64,000 nt of DNA from Voacanga thouarsii (GCA_026120185.1 JANUWF010001659.1:1612001-1676000); one strand, 5' to 3'; positions 49,701 to 60,312 are shown, counted from the stretch's first letter. Numbers and translations are program-made. The notes: generated by a model not told the origin, from the sequence alone.

Positions 49701-51605
49701 CGAGTGTTTTGAACTTAGGCTAGAAACCAGTGTGAAGATGTGGTCCTTAACTGATCACTCAGAAACAGCTTTATGCCTGAAGAGACTAACAATATAGTTG
49801 AAGGACCAACTATACTAATATCGAAAGTGCAAAAGTTACCACTCCAAAGAGAAGCACTAAAGTGCCACTTTTTCTTCTCTTCTGTGTTGCAGCGTGTGGT
49901 GAAGGTGGGAGATGTGGGGATTGAAGTGGGAGGAGGGGCTGCGACCTTAATGGGTGCTGTAGCCATGAAGATCATAAGTGAAGTTAGTTTTCTAGACCTG
50001 ATAACAGTCCAAACAAAGGTATCCGGCTCATCCAGTTGCACCTTATAAATCAAACAAGTCATATTTCTCTCTTACGAAGCTCAAAACACTATAGAATGAC
50101 GCTATTTGGCACTCCCAGCTACTCCTCCTTTCCACATAAACGTGATGATTTGTTCCAATGTCAACATGCTAAAACAAGAGCCAAATACTCAAATATTGAA
50201 GAAAGAAGACACCATGACCTGCTGCCAAAATTAAGAATGGCTAAGCACTAAAAATAGAAAAAATCAGTGTATAATATGTTCTATTCAATAACAGTTTGCA
50301 GATTCAAAAATTGCAAAGGTGGAGAATTGTGGGTAGACGCAGTTACTTTCTACTGGAGAAAATTCACACAAATTTGTAGTGGTTGAATTTCACATTGGTG
50401 GGTTGTGTTACTAAGGAGGTGGATGAATGCATTTGGTGGTTCTTTTAGATTCACCAACGGTGGTAGTGTTTGATATCAACAGTGCAGTCATTATGCTGTC
50501 TTGAAATTGGTCTAGAATAGTGGTGATTGCTCAGAATTCGAGACTTGTAAGAGTGTAAAAAGAGAGATGAGAGACTCCTGTAGCAACACCTACAGAGAAG
50601 AGACTTCTCACTAGAGAGACACTTGAGACTTTGTAGCACCACCAAGAATCTTCTAGTTGTTGATGGGTGCTCACCTCATCAATTTACTTTCACTTCTGAA
50701 GTTGGAAACTACTTTTAGTTCTTCTGTGCACCTTTTTTCTCAGTTTGGAAAAATAAGAAGGATAAAAATGAACAAAATAGATGTCTTTGTTTATGAAATT
50801 CTGGGAATTAAGATGACATTGTGAATGTTTTGGCAATAGAAACCAATATCAAGAAACTCCATAAACTACCTGAAGTCATGAGTATTTAATCAAAGACAAA
50901 TGGGTTGAATAGGAAAATAGAAGACACAATCAACGCTATAAGGAAAACATTTGACTAGCTAATACTGCTGCATATCAAATCCTTCTGAATCATGATGAGT
51001 ACATTTCAATATTGTCCGACTGACACAATTTAGCTCTCTGTTGTGATTTATTGTTACTTTTGACAACTGTTATTTAGCTAACAAAGATATATTATCACAA
51101 CCTTGTCTTTTATCAACAGATTGGAAACTGTGTTGGTGCAGCAAATCATCAATCCTTCATCCTCTTCCTTATATCAACTGTGACCAGCACAATTTATGTC
51201 TCTCTCATATCTGCATATTCAGCACTTCATATCTGGCCCCCAGTTAATTACAGGGTCACTAAATCTATAGACAGATTGAATACCTTTGAGTTAGCTTTCG
51301 TACTTTTGAAAGAAGCTACTCTCTCTTTTCTCAGATCTGCTGTCTTTCTCACGCCAAGAGGGCTTGTTCTTGTCTACCTGTTTATTGCTAGTGTCTCAGT
51401 GCAGATTGGTTTAAGCGTACTGTTATGGCAGCAGCTCTGCTACATATATAAGGGAAAGACTTATTTAAGTCACTTAAGTGCCTCAGAGAATGAAGAAGGT
51501 TCAGAACGCGATTGCCAAAATTTTGTCCATTTTTTTGGTTGTCAATTTGCTGCAACAAGATATTTTCTTCGTTTTTGGAATTCTAGAAAGAGTCACAAAA
51601 AGTGA
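34732..51605 (+). CDS. DHHC-type protein S-acyltransferase (palmitoyltransferase), four coding exons, intact
   Basis: Exons are 34732-34794, 37156-37381, 45378-45676 and 51120-51605, all with GT-AG borders and compatible phases (0, 1, 0), giving 357 codons. The Ser-rich start [18 protein letters not shown] leads to a CX2C pair region (TCWGCGIHL ... FKCGWCGAI), four predicted membrane segments (about residues 80-104, 110-140, 208-236, 285-315), and the Cys-rich domain from residue 166 ([29 protein letters not shown]). The catalytic DHHC is at residues 191-194, just before intron 3, and [13 protein letters not shown] completes the domain in exon 4. It ends NSRKSHKK. Such enzymes attach palmitate to cysteines on Golgi, ER or plasma membranes. 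The N-terminal double CX2C resembles the Arabidopsis At3g18620 group (from memory). No lesion was found. Intron 2 is 8.0 kb and intron 3 is 5.4 kb, loaded with transposons. The start is the first ATG after the MULE boundary. Confidence 0.93.
34795..37155. other. Intron 1 of the acyltransferase gene
   Basis: Non-coding, T-rich, with several long T runs. No transposon ends or repeats recognised. The donor is CAG then GTAATC and the acceptor is ATATGCAG. Confidence 0.85.
37382..39480. other. Intron 2 of the acyltransferase gene, first part
   Basis: The donor is ATAATAT then GTAAGC. Around 38000-38110 TTAGGATATTATGCCCTTTA and AGGATATTATGTCCTTTAAG repeat a short motif, and a TATATATAGAG follows, reminiscent of a decayed LTR. 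Otherwise nothing was identified. Confidence 0.5.
39595..39870 (+). repeat. 91-bp tandem repeat, three copies, each with a TATA-box-like site
   Basis: CTCAAAGTTAT recurs at 39609, 39699 and 39790. The first two units contain TCAATCCTCTATAAATAGG, a near-perfect TATA consensus; the last unit is interrupted. Flanking segments (GATGGAACTTCT, and TTGTAATTTGGAAGGGC versus TTGTAATTTGGGAGGGC) are also duplicated on either side, so the block lies in a larger duplication of about 360 bp. It lies in intron 2. Confidence 0.85.
40280..41577 (-). mobile_element. Ty1/copia remnant A (RT end, RNase H, 3' LTR), antisense in intron 2
   Basis: On the minus strand the RT active-site region reads [15 protein letters not shown] (YVDD has become YVNN), followed by [20 protein letters not shown] and [14 protein letters not shown]. 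RNase H then appears as [15 protein letters not shown] and [17 protein letters not shown] polypurine stretch (CTTGAGGGGGAG) precedes TGTCGAGGTGTAAATG at about 40575, taken as the LTR start; the LTR runs left to about 40280. Stops break it throughout. The 5' part is cut off by remnant B. Confidence 0.8.
41578..43535 (-). mobile_element. Ty1/copia remnant B (gag, protease start, RNase H end, LTR) with a large internal deletion
   Basis: The minus strand reads gag ([20 protein letters not shown], then [19 protein letters not shown] and [13 protein letters not shown]) and protease ([19 protein letters not shown]). Right after [14 protein letters not shown] it jumps to the end of RNase H (WTFLLD..., [20 protein letters not shown]). 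Integrase and RT are gone. The junction near 42270-42300 shows a duplicated AAAAATGTCCAAT. A polypurine tract (CTTGAGGGAGAG) precedes an LTR that starts TGTTAAATTATGG at about 41862 and runs left to about 41580. The 5' LTR is missing. Confidence 0.82.
43536..44690 (-). mobile_element. Ty1/copia remnant C (reverse transcriptase only), antisense in intron 2
   Basis: The minus strand begins near 44640 with [17 protein letters not shown] and [13 protein letters not shown] and passes through decayed RT. It ends with [32 protein letters not shown] and [15 protein letters not shown] at about 43545. The wording of the end differs from remnant A, so this is another copia lineage. Many stops and shifts. 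No LTR was found. Confidence 0.8.
44691..45377. other. Intron 2 of the acyltransferase gene, last part
   Basis: Non-coding, T-rich, leading to a pyrimidine-rich acceptor TGCTGGTAGTGCAG. Confidence 0.6.
45677..46527. other. Intron 3 of the acyltransferase gene, first part
   Basis: Starts GTGAGTATC directly after the DHHC codons. No repeat or gene recognised before the MITE. Confidence 0.6.
46530..46879. mobile_element. Stowaway-type MITE (Tc1/mariner derivative), 350 bp, in intron 3
   Basis: CTCCCTCGTCCCAAATTATC at the left is mirrored by GATAATTTGGGACGAAGGGAG at the right, flanked by TA on both sides (46528-46529 and 46880-46881). The interior is AT-rich and non-coding. Confidence 0.93.
46882..47940. 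other. Intron 3, middle part
   Basis: No recognisable gene. Contains short duplicated text (TCTGCTCATCTC twice near 47286-47340). Confidence 0.45.
47941..49045 (-). mobile_element. LTR-like retrotransposon remnant with GC-rich palindromes
   Basis: 48360-48500 (TCAAGATTGTCTTTTGATTT, GGGGGTATATATAGAGCCCC, GCTTAAAAACAAATTAATTT) corresponds to 63640-63790 near the window end, and upstream parts such as GGATTTAGGCAGCCAA match 63460. This suggests two divergent copies of one LTR family, with promoter-like TATATATAGAG in each. 48600-48760 has several CACGGCCGTG palindromes and is far richer in GC than the surroundings. Overlapping open frames (48493-49045) show no recognisable protein. Confidence 0.45.
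49061..49285. mobile_element. Foldback MITE-like element, about 225 bp
   Basis: AAGGTTGTTGGCCAAACC at the left faces GACCAGTTGGCCAACCT at the right. Further inside, TACCAAAGATGGTT...ACTAGTGATAACT pairs with ACTTTGTCACTAGT...ATCTTTGTA. The whole could fold into one imperfect hairpin. Target duplication not determined. Confidence 0.55.
49286..51119. other. Intron 3, last part
   Basis: No recognisable family on either strand. Open stretches at 49715-50062 have no motif. Ends with the acceptor TTTTATCAACAG. Confidence 0.5.
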
Positions 51606-51968
51606 GCTTGAAGAGGTATGTGAAGTTTCCCCCTTTTCTACTCTGTCACAAAGTTTCTTTAAATTTATGTTATATTTGTTCAAGAAGTATGGAACTAAAA
51701 CATTGATCAAGGTCATAGAGTAAATAGAGATAATATCTAGCAATTCTTTTGTTGGTTGACAAGATGGGTGAAGATAATAAGCAGTCTTGAGGCTGAATTA
51801 TATGATTTCTCTAATTGGGTTTCTTGGTTAATATGAAGCTTTAAGATCAGAGATGAGTTGAATGCTTTCACTGGGTTCAAATACAATTAAGAGGCTTAAC
51901 AAGTGGAAGCTCTTAACCTTGTTTGCATATTCAAGTAGATTAATCAACTATAAGATACAGGGAGGTTG
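51606..51968 (+). other. Start of the acyltransferase 3' UTR and possible UTR intron
   Basis: Eleven bases after the stop, GAAGAG is followed by GTATGTGAAG, a strong donor. Candidate acceptors lie beyond the copia element (TTGACAG near 56560 and TTGGCAG near 56600). If used, the copia insertion would be spliced out of the message. Confidence 0.4.
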
Positions 51969-51973
51969 GACAT
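51969..51973 (+). repeat. Left target duplication of copia element D
   Basis: GACAT before the 5' LTR; GACGT follows the 3' LTR (56338-56342), 4 of 5 identical. Confidence 0.7.
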
Positions 51974-52256
51974 TGTGGGAAAATATGGCTAATACGTGTA
52001 TTTTAGGAAAGTAATGTAAATATTATCACACTAGAATTAGACTAAGTTAGGGAATTTTGACTCTTAAATTAGGGGATTTTGTAATTAGTAATTAGTAATT
52101 AGATCTTGTGAGTAATTAAGGGACTGATTAGGAGATTTTGTGATCAATTTATTAGGGTAGTTGCCATATTTGTTTCTTAGACAGCTTGGATATAATCAGC
52201 TCATTGTAAATTTTAAGGTTTAATGAAAAGAGATTATTTTTTCCCAATTTCTTACA
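51974..52256 (+). repeat. 5' LTR of copia element D
   Basis: Begins TGTGGGAAAATATGGC and ends CCCAATTTCTTACA; the 3' LTR has the same ends with scattered differences. Confidence 0.93.
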
Positions 52257-52270
52257 TGGTATTAGAGCCC
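52257..52270 (+). other. Primer-binding site of copia element D
   Basis: TGGTATTAGAGCCC directly after the 5' LTR is one change from the initiator tRNA-Met complementary sequence TGGTATCAGAGC. Confidence 0.88.
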
Positions 52271-52449
52271 TAGGCTTTCTAGGATTCTTCTTCCTCTTCA
52301 AGCAGCCTTCAGTGATGTAGTCTTCTCTTTCGAGTAGCCTTCGTTGCTGTCATTTTCTCTTCTCTTTCAAGCAGCCTTCTTGTCATTTTCTCTTTATTTT
52401 TTCCTTCTCCACTTCCTGTTCAAGCAGCCTTAATTGCTGCAAATATCTT

Positions 52450-53320
52450 TCCTTCACTATGTCAACTTTCCAAACACGCGTTGTGAGAGCAAAATGTTGG
52501 AAGCTTCATGGGAAGCCACCCAGCCGAGAATGGGAACAGAATTGGGAACAATCCAGAAGTGGACAAACTAATGTAGCTATTGGCCAAATTAATGAGCCAC
52601 CAAAATCAGAAACAGTTGGTCTCAACCAAAGATGAATTATTAAGAGTAAGAGCTCTTATCAGCAGTCTCGAAAAGCCCATAAGTACTTGTTCTGTGGCAT
52701 GTTTAGGTGAGTTTTGGCTTTCCGTTGGATTAAATGTTTCGGATGTAACTTTTGCTACCTCTTGTATCATGGATTCAGAGCTACCGACCATTTGACCTAC
52801 TCACCAAATGTCTTTACTATCTATTTCCCAGCCCCACGCAGTAGAAAAATAGCCATTACAAATGGTTCTTTGACCACTATGGCAGGAATTAGAAGTATTC
52901 AAATTAACCCATTGTTAACCTTACAGAATGTTCTCCATGTCCTTATGCTAGCTACCAATCTGATATCCATCTAAAAACTTATCTATGATTTATAACGTAC
53001 TGTGGTTTTTTATCATAATAGTTGTATATTTCAGGGAAAGGGTTCGGGAAAGATGATTGGACATGCTAGAGAATGGGGTGGCCTTTATTTCGTTGAAACA
53101 AGCCAACTAAGTATAGGTAAACACCAGTGTTATTTGTTTTCGAGTCTTTGTCATCCAATAAAAAGAAAATTTGGCTCCATGATCGCCAACTTGGACATCC
53201 ATCATTTCGAGTCATAAAACTCTTATTTCCTTCTTTGTTTAAACATTTAGATGAGATTTTTCATTGTAAAAAATATAAACTTGCCAAATACAAACGTGTA
53301 CCCTTTCCAATGAGTAATAA
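52450..53320 (+). pseudogene. Gag remnant, protease and gag-pre-integrase of copia element D
   Basis: A short gag remnant starts near 52459. The protease region reads GFRATDHLTYSPNVF in the place of DSGATDHM, so the catalytic aspartate is lost, and KIAITNGSLTTMAGI and LTLQNVLHV follow. The GAG-pre-integrase block (IGHAREWGGLYF, then LGHPSFRVIKLLFPSLFKHL) spans about 53050-53250. Several frame changes. Confidence 0.82.
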
Positions 53321-54340
53321 AAGAAATTTCATTCCTTTTCATTTAATTCATAGTGATGTCTAGGGTACATCTCCTATTACTAATATCCCTAGGAACGTTG
53401 GTTTATTTCCTTTATTGATAACTGTACTCGAGTTTGCTGGGTATTTCTTCTTAAACAAAAATCTGATATCAATATTGTTTTACCAAATTTCTGCTCTATG
53501 GTTAAAAATCAGTTTGGAGCGACTATCAAGGGAGTTAGGTGTGATGATGCACGAGACTATTTCAATCAATTTTTAAGTCCATATTTTCAAAAGGAATGGA
53601 TAATACATAAGTCACCTTATGTAAATACCCCACAGCAAAATAGAATTGTAGAGAGGAAAAATGGTGATCTCTTTGAAAAAACCTAAGCGTTGTTATTTGA
53701 ACATCATGCATCTAAAACCTTTTGGGAGGAGGCTATTCTTACAGTAACACATCTCATAAACATGTTGCAATCTAGAGTCCTAGGGTTTTAGAGTCCAATG
53801 GATGTGTTTTCCACCTTTTATCCTAACTTCGACACCACAAATAATCTTGTTCCTAGAATATTTGGATGTACATCCTTTCTACATGTTCACAGTCACAACC
53901 GAGGAAAACTGGATCCATGAGTTATAAAATGTGTATTTGTAGGATATTTGTCAGTCCAGAAAGGATACAAGTGTTATTATCCACCCTTTCAAAAAATTTT
54001 AGTTTCTATGGATGTTAACTTCAATGAACGTGAATCTTGCTTTTCAAATCATTATCTTCAGGGGGAGAAGTTAGTGAGAGAAGATGAGAATTTGGGTGTT
54101 GACTTGCTATTAGATCTTTCAGCTTCAAATCATCCGACTTTCTCATCCGCTAGGGATCATGCTCCAGTTCACTATGAGTTATCTGAGTCTGTTAGAATCT
54201 CCTTTGACCTTGTATTTGCTCAATATAACACTGAGTCTGTTTCCAAGGATGTTAGATATGGCAAAGGCTGCCCCCAACCTTACGTCCAAAAGTCTGATCA
54301 AGTAATGACTTTTGAACCCACATTATAAATTGAAACAAAA
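53321..54340 (+). pseudogene. Integrase region of copia element D
   Basis: HLIHSDV at about 53343-53363 marks the first catalytic aspartate. Then VKNQFGATIKGVRCDDARDY (second D), NTPQQNRIVERKNG (E), and later KCYYPPFQKILVSMDVNFNE. Frameshifts and stops separate the blocks. In active elements it inserts the cDNA. Confidence 0.82.
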
Positions 54341-54499
54341 CTAGAGGTAGAGAGTGAGATTTATGGGGGTATTAGTGACATAGATTTGCCCATTACTTTG
54401 AGAAAAGGTGCGAGAGAGTGCACTAAAACACCTTTACATTCCCTTGCACACTTCCTGTCCTTTCAGCGTTTTTCTCCGTCACATGGAGCTTTTCTCAAT

Positions 54500-55500
54500 T
54501 ACCTAGAAACCATTGCCATTCCTTCCAATCTATCCGAAGCTTTGTCTAATGAAAAATAGAAACAAGCTATGAATGTAGAAATTGAGGCACTGGAAAAGAA
54601 CAAAACATGGGAACTTATGGAGTTACCAGTAGGGAAGAAATCAGTGGGGTGTAAATGGGTGTACACAGTGAAATATAAAGCTAATGGTTCAGTAGAAAGA
54701 TTCAAGGCAAGGTTGGTTGTCAAGAGTTATACTCAAGACATATAGAGTGGACTATTTAGAGACTTTTGACCCAGTTACAAAGTTGAATATTGTTAGAATC
54801 TTATTATCTTTGGCATCCAACTCCGGATGGGATTTATAACAGTTTGATGAAAAAAATGTCATGGAGATCTCCAGAAAGAGATATATATGGAGATACCACT
54901 TGGTTATGAAAAAGGAGTTACTGATCATAGAGTTTGTAGGTTAAAAAAGCATTATATCGACTTAAACAATCTCCTCTAGCATGGTTCAGCTGGTTTGTCA
55001 AGATTATGGTGATGTTCGAATACAAGGAAAGTTAAGGAGATCATATTCTGCTCATCAAGCACTCGTTTTCAAGGGGAGTTATAGTTCTCTTAGTTTATGT
55101 GGATGACATAATTGTTACAGGAAGTGATGATGAGGAGAGACGTTCTTTGAGTGAGTGCTTGACAAAAGAATTTGAGATTAAGACACTAGGGAAGCTAAAG
55201 TACTTTCTTGGAATTGAGGTGGCACATTTAGAGAAGGGTATTTTTTTCTCTTAACAAAAGTGCAACTGATTTGCTTAAGGAGATAGGGAAAACAACATGC
55301 AAACCGGTGAGTATTTCAAGAGATCCGAATATAAAGCTTGGGATAGTGGAGGAAGATGGTATAGTAGACAAAGGGATATATCAACGTTTGGTAGGAAAGT
55401 TTATTTACTTATCCCACACACGATTGAATATAGCTTATGCTGTGAGTGCGATTAATCAATTCATGCATAGTCCAAAAGAGGTTAACTTCGAGTAGCACAC
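54500..55500 (+). pseudogene. Reverse transcriptase of copia element D
   Basis: [20 protein letters not shown] and [20 protein letters not shown] start the domain. YVDDIIVTGSDDE near 55098 retains the catalytic pair. FEIKTLGKLKYFLGIEVA and YQRLVGKFIYLSHTRLNIAY follow. Broken by several stops and shifts. Confidence 0.85.
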
Positions 55501-56040
55501 AGTGTTGCATATCTTAAAGATACACCGGAAGAGGAATTCTCTTTAGGAGAAGTGGGGGTCTAATATTTGAAGCCTATACAAATGCTGATTATGCTAGGCC
55601 ATTGGTTGATAGAACATGGACAACTGGATATCATACATTTCTTGGTGGAAATCTTGTGATATGGAGGAGTAAAAAATAAAATGCGGTAGCACGGTCTAGT
55701 GCAGATGTTGAGTTTTGAGCGATAGCTTAAGGAGTATGTGAGTTACTTTGGTTAAAGATCATTCTAGAAGACGTAAAGATCAAGTTGGAGGTCCGATGAA
55801 GCTTTACTGCGATAATAAGCATGCAATTAGCATAGATGACAATCTTGTGTAGCATGATCAAATAAAGCATATCGAAATTGACACACATTTTATCAAGGAG
55901 AAATTAAAGAGTTGATTATCTGCACACCTTGTGTGTTTACAAATAATCAACTTGCTGAAGTGTTAACCAAAGGGTTAAGTGGTCCAATATTTGAAAGTAT
56001 TATATCTAAGTTGGGAATTTGAGAATATCTATTCACCCAG
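55501..56040 (+). pseudogene. RNase H region of copia element D
   Basis: Decayed blocks corresponding to the [15 protein letters not shown] type, the KLYCDNKHAISI type and the HIEIDTHFIKEKL type can be traced in changing frames, ending at the polypurine tract. Confidence 0.75.
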
Positions 56041-56052
56041 CTTAAGGGGGAG

Positions 56053-56337
56053 TGTGGGAAAATATAGATAATAGGTGTATTTTAAGAAAGTAATGTTGTA
56101 AATATTATAGTACTAGAATTAGACTAAATTAGAAAATTTTGACCATTAAATTGGAGAATTTTGTAATAAGTGATTAGGTGATCTCATGAGCAGTAATTAG
56201 GGAATTGATTAGGAGATTTTGTGATCAATTTATTGGGATGGTTGCCATATTTGTTTCTTAGACAACTTATATATAATCAGCTAATTGTAAACTTTAACAT
56301 ATAATGAAAAGAGATTATTCTCTCTCAATTTCTTACA
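56053..56337 (+). repeat. 3' LTR of copia element D
   Basis: TGTGGGAAAATATAGATAAT to CTCAATTTCTTACA, colinear with the 5' LTR and roughly 85-90 per cent identical by eye. Confidence 0.93.
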
Positions 56338-56342
56338 GACGT

Positions 56343-57300
56343 AAAACTTGGCCTTCTATACAATGCGTGAAAATTGGACAAGTAGCAATTTCACGCATAC
56401 GGGCAAGGCTTTTTGTGTTCATTTATTTAGATGTCGACTTATTTAGAATCCTATCATACCCCCTTTTTCGTTCTTGTTTTTCCTGATAGATTTATTACCA
56501 GTTCTTGATGGTAAGAAACATATTCATGATGTTGCATTCATTTTCACTCTTGACAGTGCAACTCTGGAAATTTCTGGTTGTTTGCTTACCCTTGGCAGAT
56601 TCTTTCAGATAATCCTCGAGGAAATGGAGTAACACTCCATGGGATAGAGATCTGATTGCTATCCCGAAAGCAATTTTGTAGAGAGTGTTTTTTTTTTCCT
56701 TGGGGGTGGGGGGAGGGGGGGGGGTGCGGGTTTGGTTGGGGTACGGAGAGGGTGTTCAGAAGGGTAGTGATTAATGGAAGGGAGAAGCGTTGTACAATTT
56801 TGTTTGTATCCGAGGGCAGCAGTATCTTCGATACGATAGTAATATTTTGATTTTTGATGTGAAATCCCCTTTTTGTACATGTAAAGGAAAATCTCAGTTT
56901 TTCTTTTGTTAATTTAACTTTAAGGCCCTTCAGAGGGGACTGCCTTACGCGGATGATTTTGTCTGTTTTTCTTTTCTTGGCAACATGATTGAATTTTATC
57001 ATTATTTTTTTTTTGGGGTCTCACATAAGTCTTTTTAGATTTTTTTTTTCCTTTTTGTAAATTTTAATAGCCATTAATGATATTTTTAAATACTATTCCT
57101 ATTTCATTTAATCTTCTCTTGCTCTCTCTAATACTATTCCTAGGTGGTTAATTAAAGCATTTTAACTTATAAAGTGTCTTGTTTTTAGAATTATTTTAAT
57201 TCTTGTATAAAAGTCTATAAAGACTTATATTATGAGATGCTTCAAGAGTGAATTTTTCACCCGTTTTCTGATAAGTATTGAAATTTGTGTTTTACCTTTA
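56343..57300 (+). other. Probable 3' UTR end of the acyltransferase gene
   Basis: Non-coding. It includes candidate acceptors near 56560 and 56600, and a G-rich tract. No coding sequence recognised. Confidence 0.4.
56702..56741 (+). other. Potential G-quadruplex tract
   Basis: Runs of five, six, ten, three and four G are separated by one to several bases (GGGGGTGGGGGGAGGGG and so on to TTGGTTGGGG). This exceeds the four-run G-quadruplex pattern on the + strand. Confidence 0.7.
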
Positions 57301-57318
57301 AGGTACATGCAGTGTGTA

Positions 57319-57364
<46 letters not shown>
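57319..57364. repeat. (AT)n(AG)n compound microsatellite
   Basis: About eleven AT units run into about eleven AG units. Confidence 0.95.
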
Positions 57365-57677
57365 CAGATCTTAATAACGGTAACTAGTTAATTTCTGTCT
57401 TGTTATGTTGCTTTTGAGTATTGCTTTTGAGTATTGCAATATCTATCAGTTTATCAATTGCTGAATTTTCATTTTTGAAATATTGGATATTGTGATAACA
57501 GATTTTTTTTTTTCATCTCAAAATTTGACTAAAATGACTAAAAATTTGAACCTAGTATATTAGCATTGTACTTACCTTTTTGAGGAAAAAACTGAACTCA
57601 ATGTAATCTAATTTCGTTTTTTTTTAAAGACATTTTAGTAAATTTAAAATGAGTAATATAAATCTTATTAAATAATA

Positions 57678-57981
57678 CTTCCTCCTTTCCTTTTTATTTG
57701 TTGTCTTAATTTATTTGTCCTATTAACAAATTAAGATTATATTAATTGTTATTTTTTTATAAATATATTTTTTTAATATAATGAGTATTGTGCAGTTGTA
57801 GTGGAAAATAGAAATAAATTAAATATACTTACAACATATAAAGTTTTGGAATTTGATTAGTCTTTAAGAGAAAGGTTTTTTGATGATAAAATAGAAAATA
57901 TTGATTAATTAATCGAAAAATTTTAGTTTTTTAAAATTTGTGAATTGATTAAAATATACAAATAAAAAGGGCCGGAGGGAG
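57678..57981. mobile_element. Second Stowaway-type MITE, 304 bp
   Basis: CTTCCTCCTTTCCTTTTTAT at the left is mirrored by ATAAAAAGGGCCGGAGGGAG at the right. The left TA duplication is intact (57676-57677); the right has become TG. Confidence 0.82.
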
Positions 57982-59640
57982 TGTTTTCTTATTTGCTTCT
58001 TATTTATTTTTGGCATTTTACAATAGTAATATGAGATCAAATCAAACCCTGATTGAAGGAAAAAAGAAAAGGAAACCAATATGTCATTTAACTTACAGGC
58101 TGTGAGGATGGATATCTTGTATACATCACAATCCTGGGAGATCTATATGATATTCCTTTACTAACCAGGAGACCCGCAGCGTCGTGAGCCTCCATTACCC
58201 ACCTATAAGGAGCTCTTCTTCTCAAGTAATTACAACAATATGACATTAGCTATGGTTATATGCATTCTTATATAGCCATGCTAATGCTAAAGGAAAGGAA
58301 AACTAACAAAATTTTACAAGGTCAGCAAGGCCGTATATATTGCTGGAGCCATTTTCGTCTTGCCAGCACAATTCTTATTCAAGCTACGCCTCCACCCTTC
58401 TTTGACGAATCATTCTCTCACCAGTCTTCTCTCTCCACCTCATATCAGGAAATTTTCCTTTCTTCTCTTCAACTATTCCTCCATCCTTTTTAGTTAACCA
58501 ATCTCTTCTCTTTCTCCCATCCTTTCCCCTCATATCTCTTCTCACAACTTTCATCACCTTCCCTTTCCTCCCATACTTGTCATTGATCTCTCTCTCTGCC
58601 CCGCCTCCTTATCCAATCTTCTTCCTCCCACCCCCTCCAACAAGATCATCTGCAGTAGTAAATCCTTTGCAGCGCTCAAGGAAAACCAATCTGCCATTAG
58701 CATTGTCCATTTTTATCCTTTTTGCTTTTCCTTTCTCTTCTTGGTTACACAATGGATATTAAAGCTTATATTTTTGTGGGAGAATAAAGATACAGAATAT
58801 GGCATAAACACTGTTTCTATGAGATAAGGTAACATGTGCGAGGAAGATAAATAAGGATATTGCGGGGAAAATTAAACTTGTTCGCTGCATTATTCTCTCT
58901 TTTTCTTTCTTCCCCCCCTAATCTCTGTATTTCTTCTTGTAAAAATTTGGAAAATTTGGACCCAAAATTATTACTGGAAGAATCCAAAATCCCAATCATG
59001 GTAGGATTGTTTTTAAGGATGGAAAGATTGAAGCTTGAGCCTTTTCAATCCCTTCTCCTTTCCATCTTAAATTGCTGCATCGAAATAGCTCCTTAATTAG
59101 TATGACAACACAGACTAGATAAGCCTTGTCCAGGTGTGTTTGTGCGTGGCCGTTAGGACTTCGGATTTTACTATAATGGTAGTCGCCCAACTCATGTTAG
59201 GCAGGGCTGCCTATCACAGTAGAATTTCCCTATTTTGCAAATTTTTTTATTTTTAAGCAGAGGACTATAAATAACCCTCAAAACCTAAAAGGCACAAACT
59301 ACACAAGAGAAAAAACTTAGAAACGCTTGGAGAACACCAAGAAAGGCCAAGAGGAAGGATCAAGAAGATCTTGGATAAGAAAGGAGCATTGCCAAGAAGA
59401 TTGCAAAGAAGAAGGGGGTCACACTTTGTTTATAAGTTTTGCTCAATCTTTTTTTGTAATTTTATTTTGTTATCGTTGGGTTGATTAGATCTAATTGTAA
59501 TTTGAAGGAATGGAACCCTAACTATGCTAGGTGTTGAATTCTTTCTTTGGTTTAATTTGATTATTTGGGCATTATTGTGTTTAGTTAATTTTTTGGGATT
59601 GATTGATTTATTAACTTAAATGATGGTTTTATCGAAAGTA
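57982..59640. other. Region without recognisable genes; possible 5' part of copia E
   Basis: A TATA-like GACTATAAATAACC near 59266 followed by an A-rich tract might be the promoter of a decayed LTR for the element that follows. Open stretches at 58260-58762 are pyrimidine-rich and show no motif. Confidence 0.35.
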
Positions 59641-60265
59641 AAGAAATGGCTGGCTTTCTTAAGGGTATCTTTAAAATTCCAGATAGATATAATGAAATCC
59701 TAGATGCCACGAATGCTCATGGCATATATTTGCTGAAAATCCAAACATGTCATGGAAGCGGTCAGATCGATTACTTTGTGGATGAATCACAGGCACTTTA
59801 TCTGAGGAAATACACAATATAGTGGTCGAGCTATGCACATGTATAGAGGTATGGAATGCTCTTGTAGATTCCTTTGCACGGGGCACACAAGATCATAAAT
59901 TCTTCCTTACTCAAAGCTATAGTATCACACAAAGGAAGGTATATGTAATGATCTTTCAGCCGTACGGAAACCTATGTCTGATTGTTAAAAAGTTTCTGCT
60001 CACTAAAAGAACTAGGCCCTACTTATGAGAAATTTTGCGACTAGTATATTTAGATCTCTCATTCCATCACATTGAGAGATAGTTCCACTTATCCAAAATC
60101 ACGATACACTAGAGACTCTCCGTAAATCGGGAAGGTTTGATTTTGCTAATCAACATACGGCTTTTTTGAGTAAACATTCCCAAGGGAGAAATGTAGAAAA
60201 GTAGTTTAAGCGTGGGAAACAAGGTCAACCACAAGAATTCTTTAGCTCAAAAGGTATTAGATTCA

Positions 60266-60312
60266 CACAAATTACTCGTGGAGCAACCACAAATTACTCG
60301 TGGAGCAACCTG
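60266..60312 (+). repeat. Short tandem duplication beside an insertion
   Basis: ACAAATTACTCGTGGAGCAA followed by CC occurs twice in a row, immediately before the GC-rich insertion in copia E. Confidence 0.9.

Larger units (their letters stand above)
51974..56337 (+). mobile_element. Ty1/copia retrotransposon D, both LTRs present, coding region decayed
   Basis: The element is 4364 bp with LTRs of 283 and 285 bp, PBS, polypurine tract (TTAAGGGGGAG before 56053) and target duplication. The order protease, integrase, RT, RNase H is copia-type. Gag is mostly missing. Many stops and frameshifts are present, so it cannot move by itself. It lies just downstream of the acyltransferase stop codon, in the same orientation. 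Confidence 0.93.
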
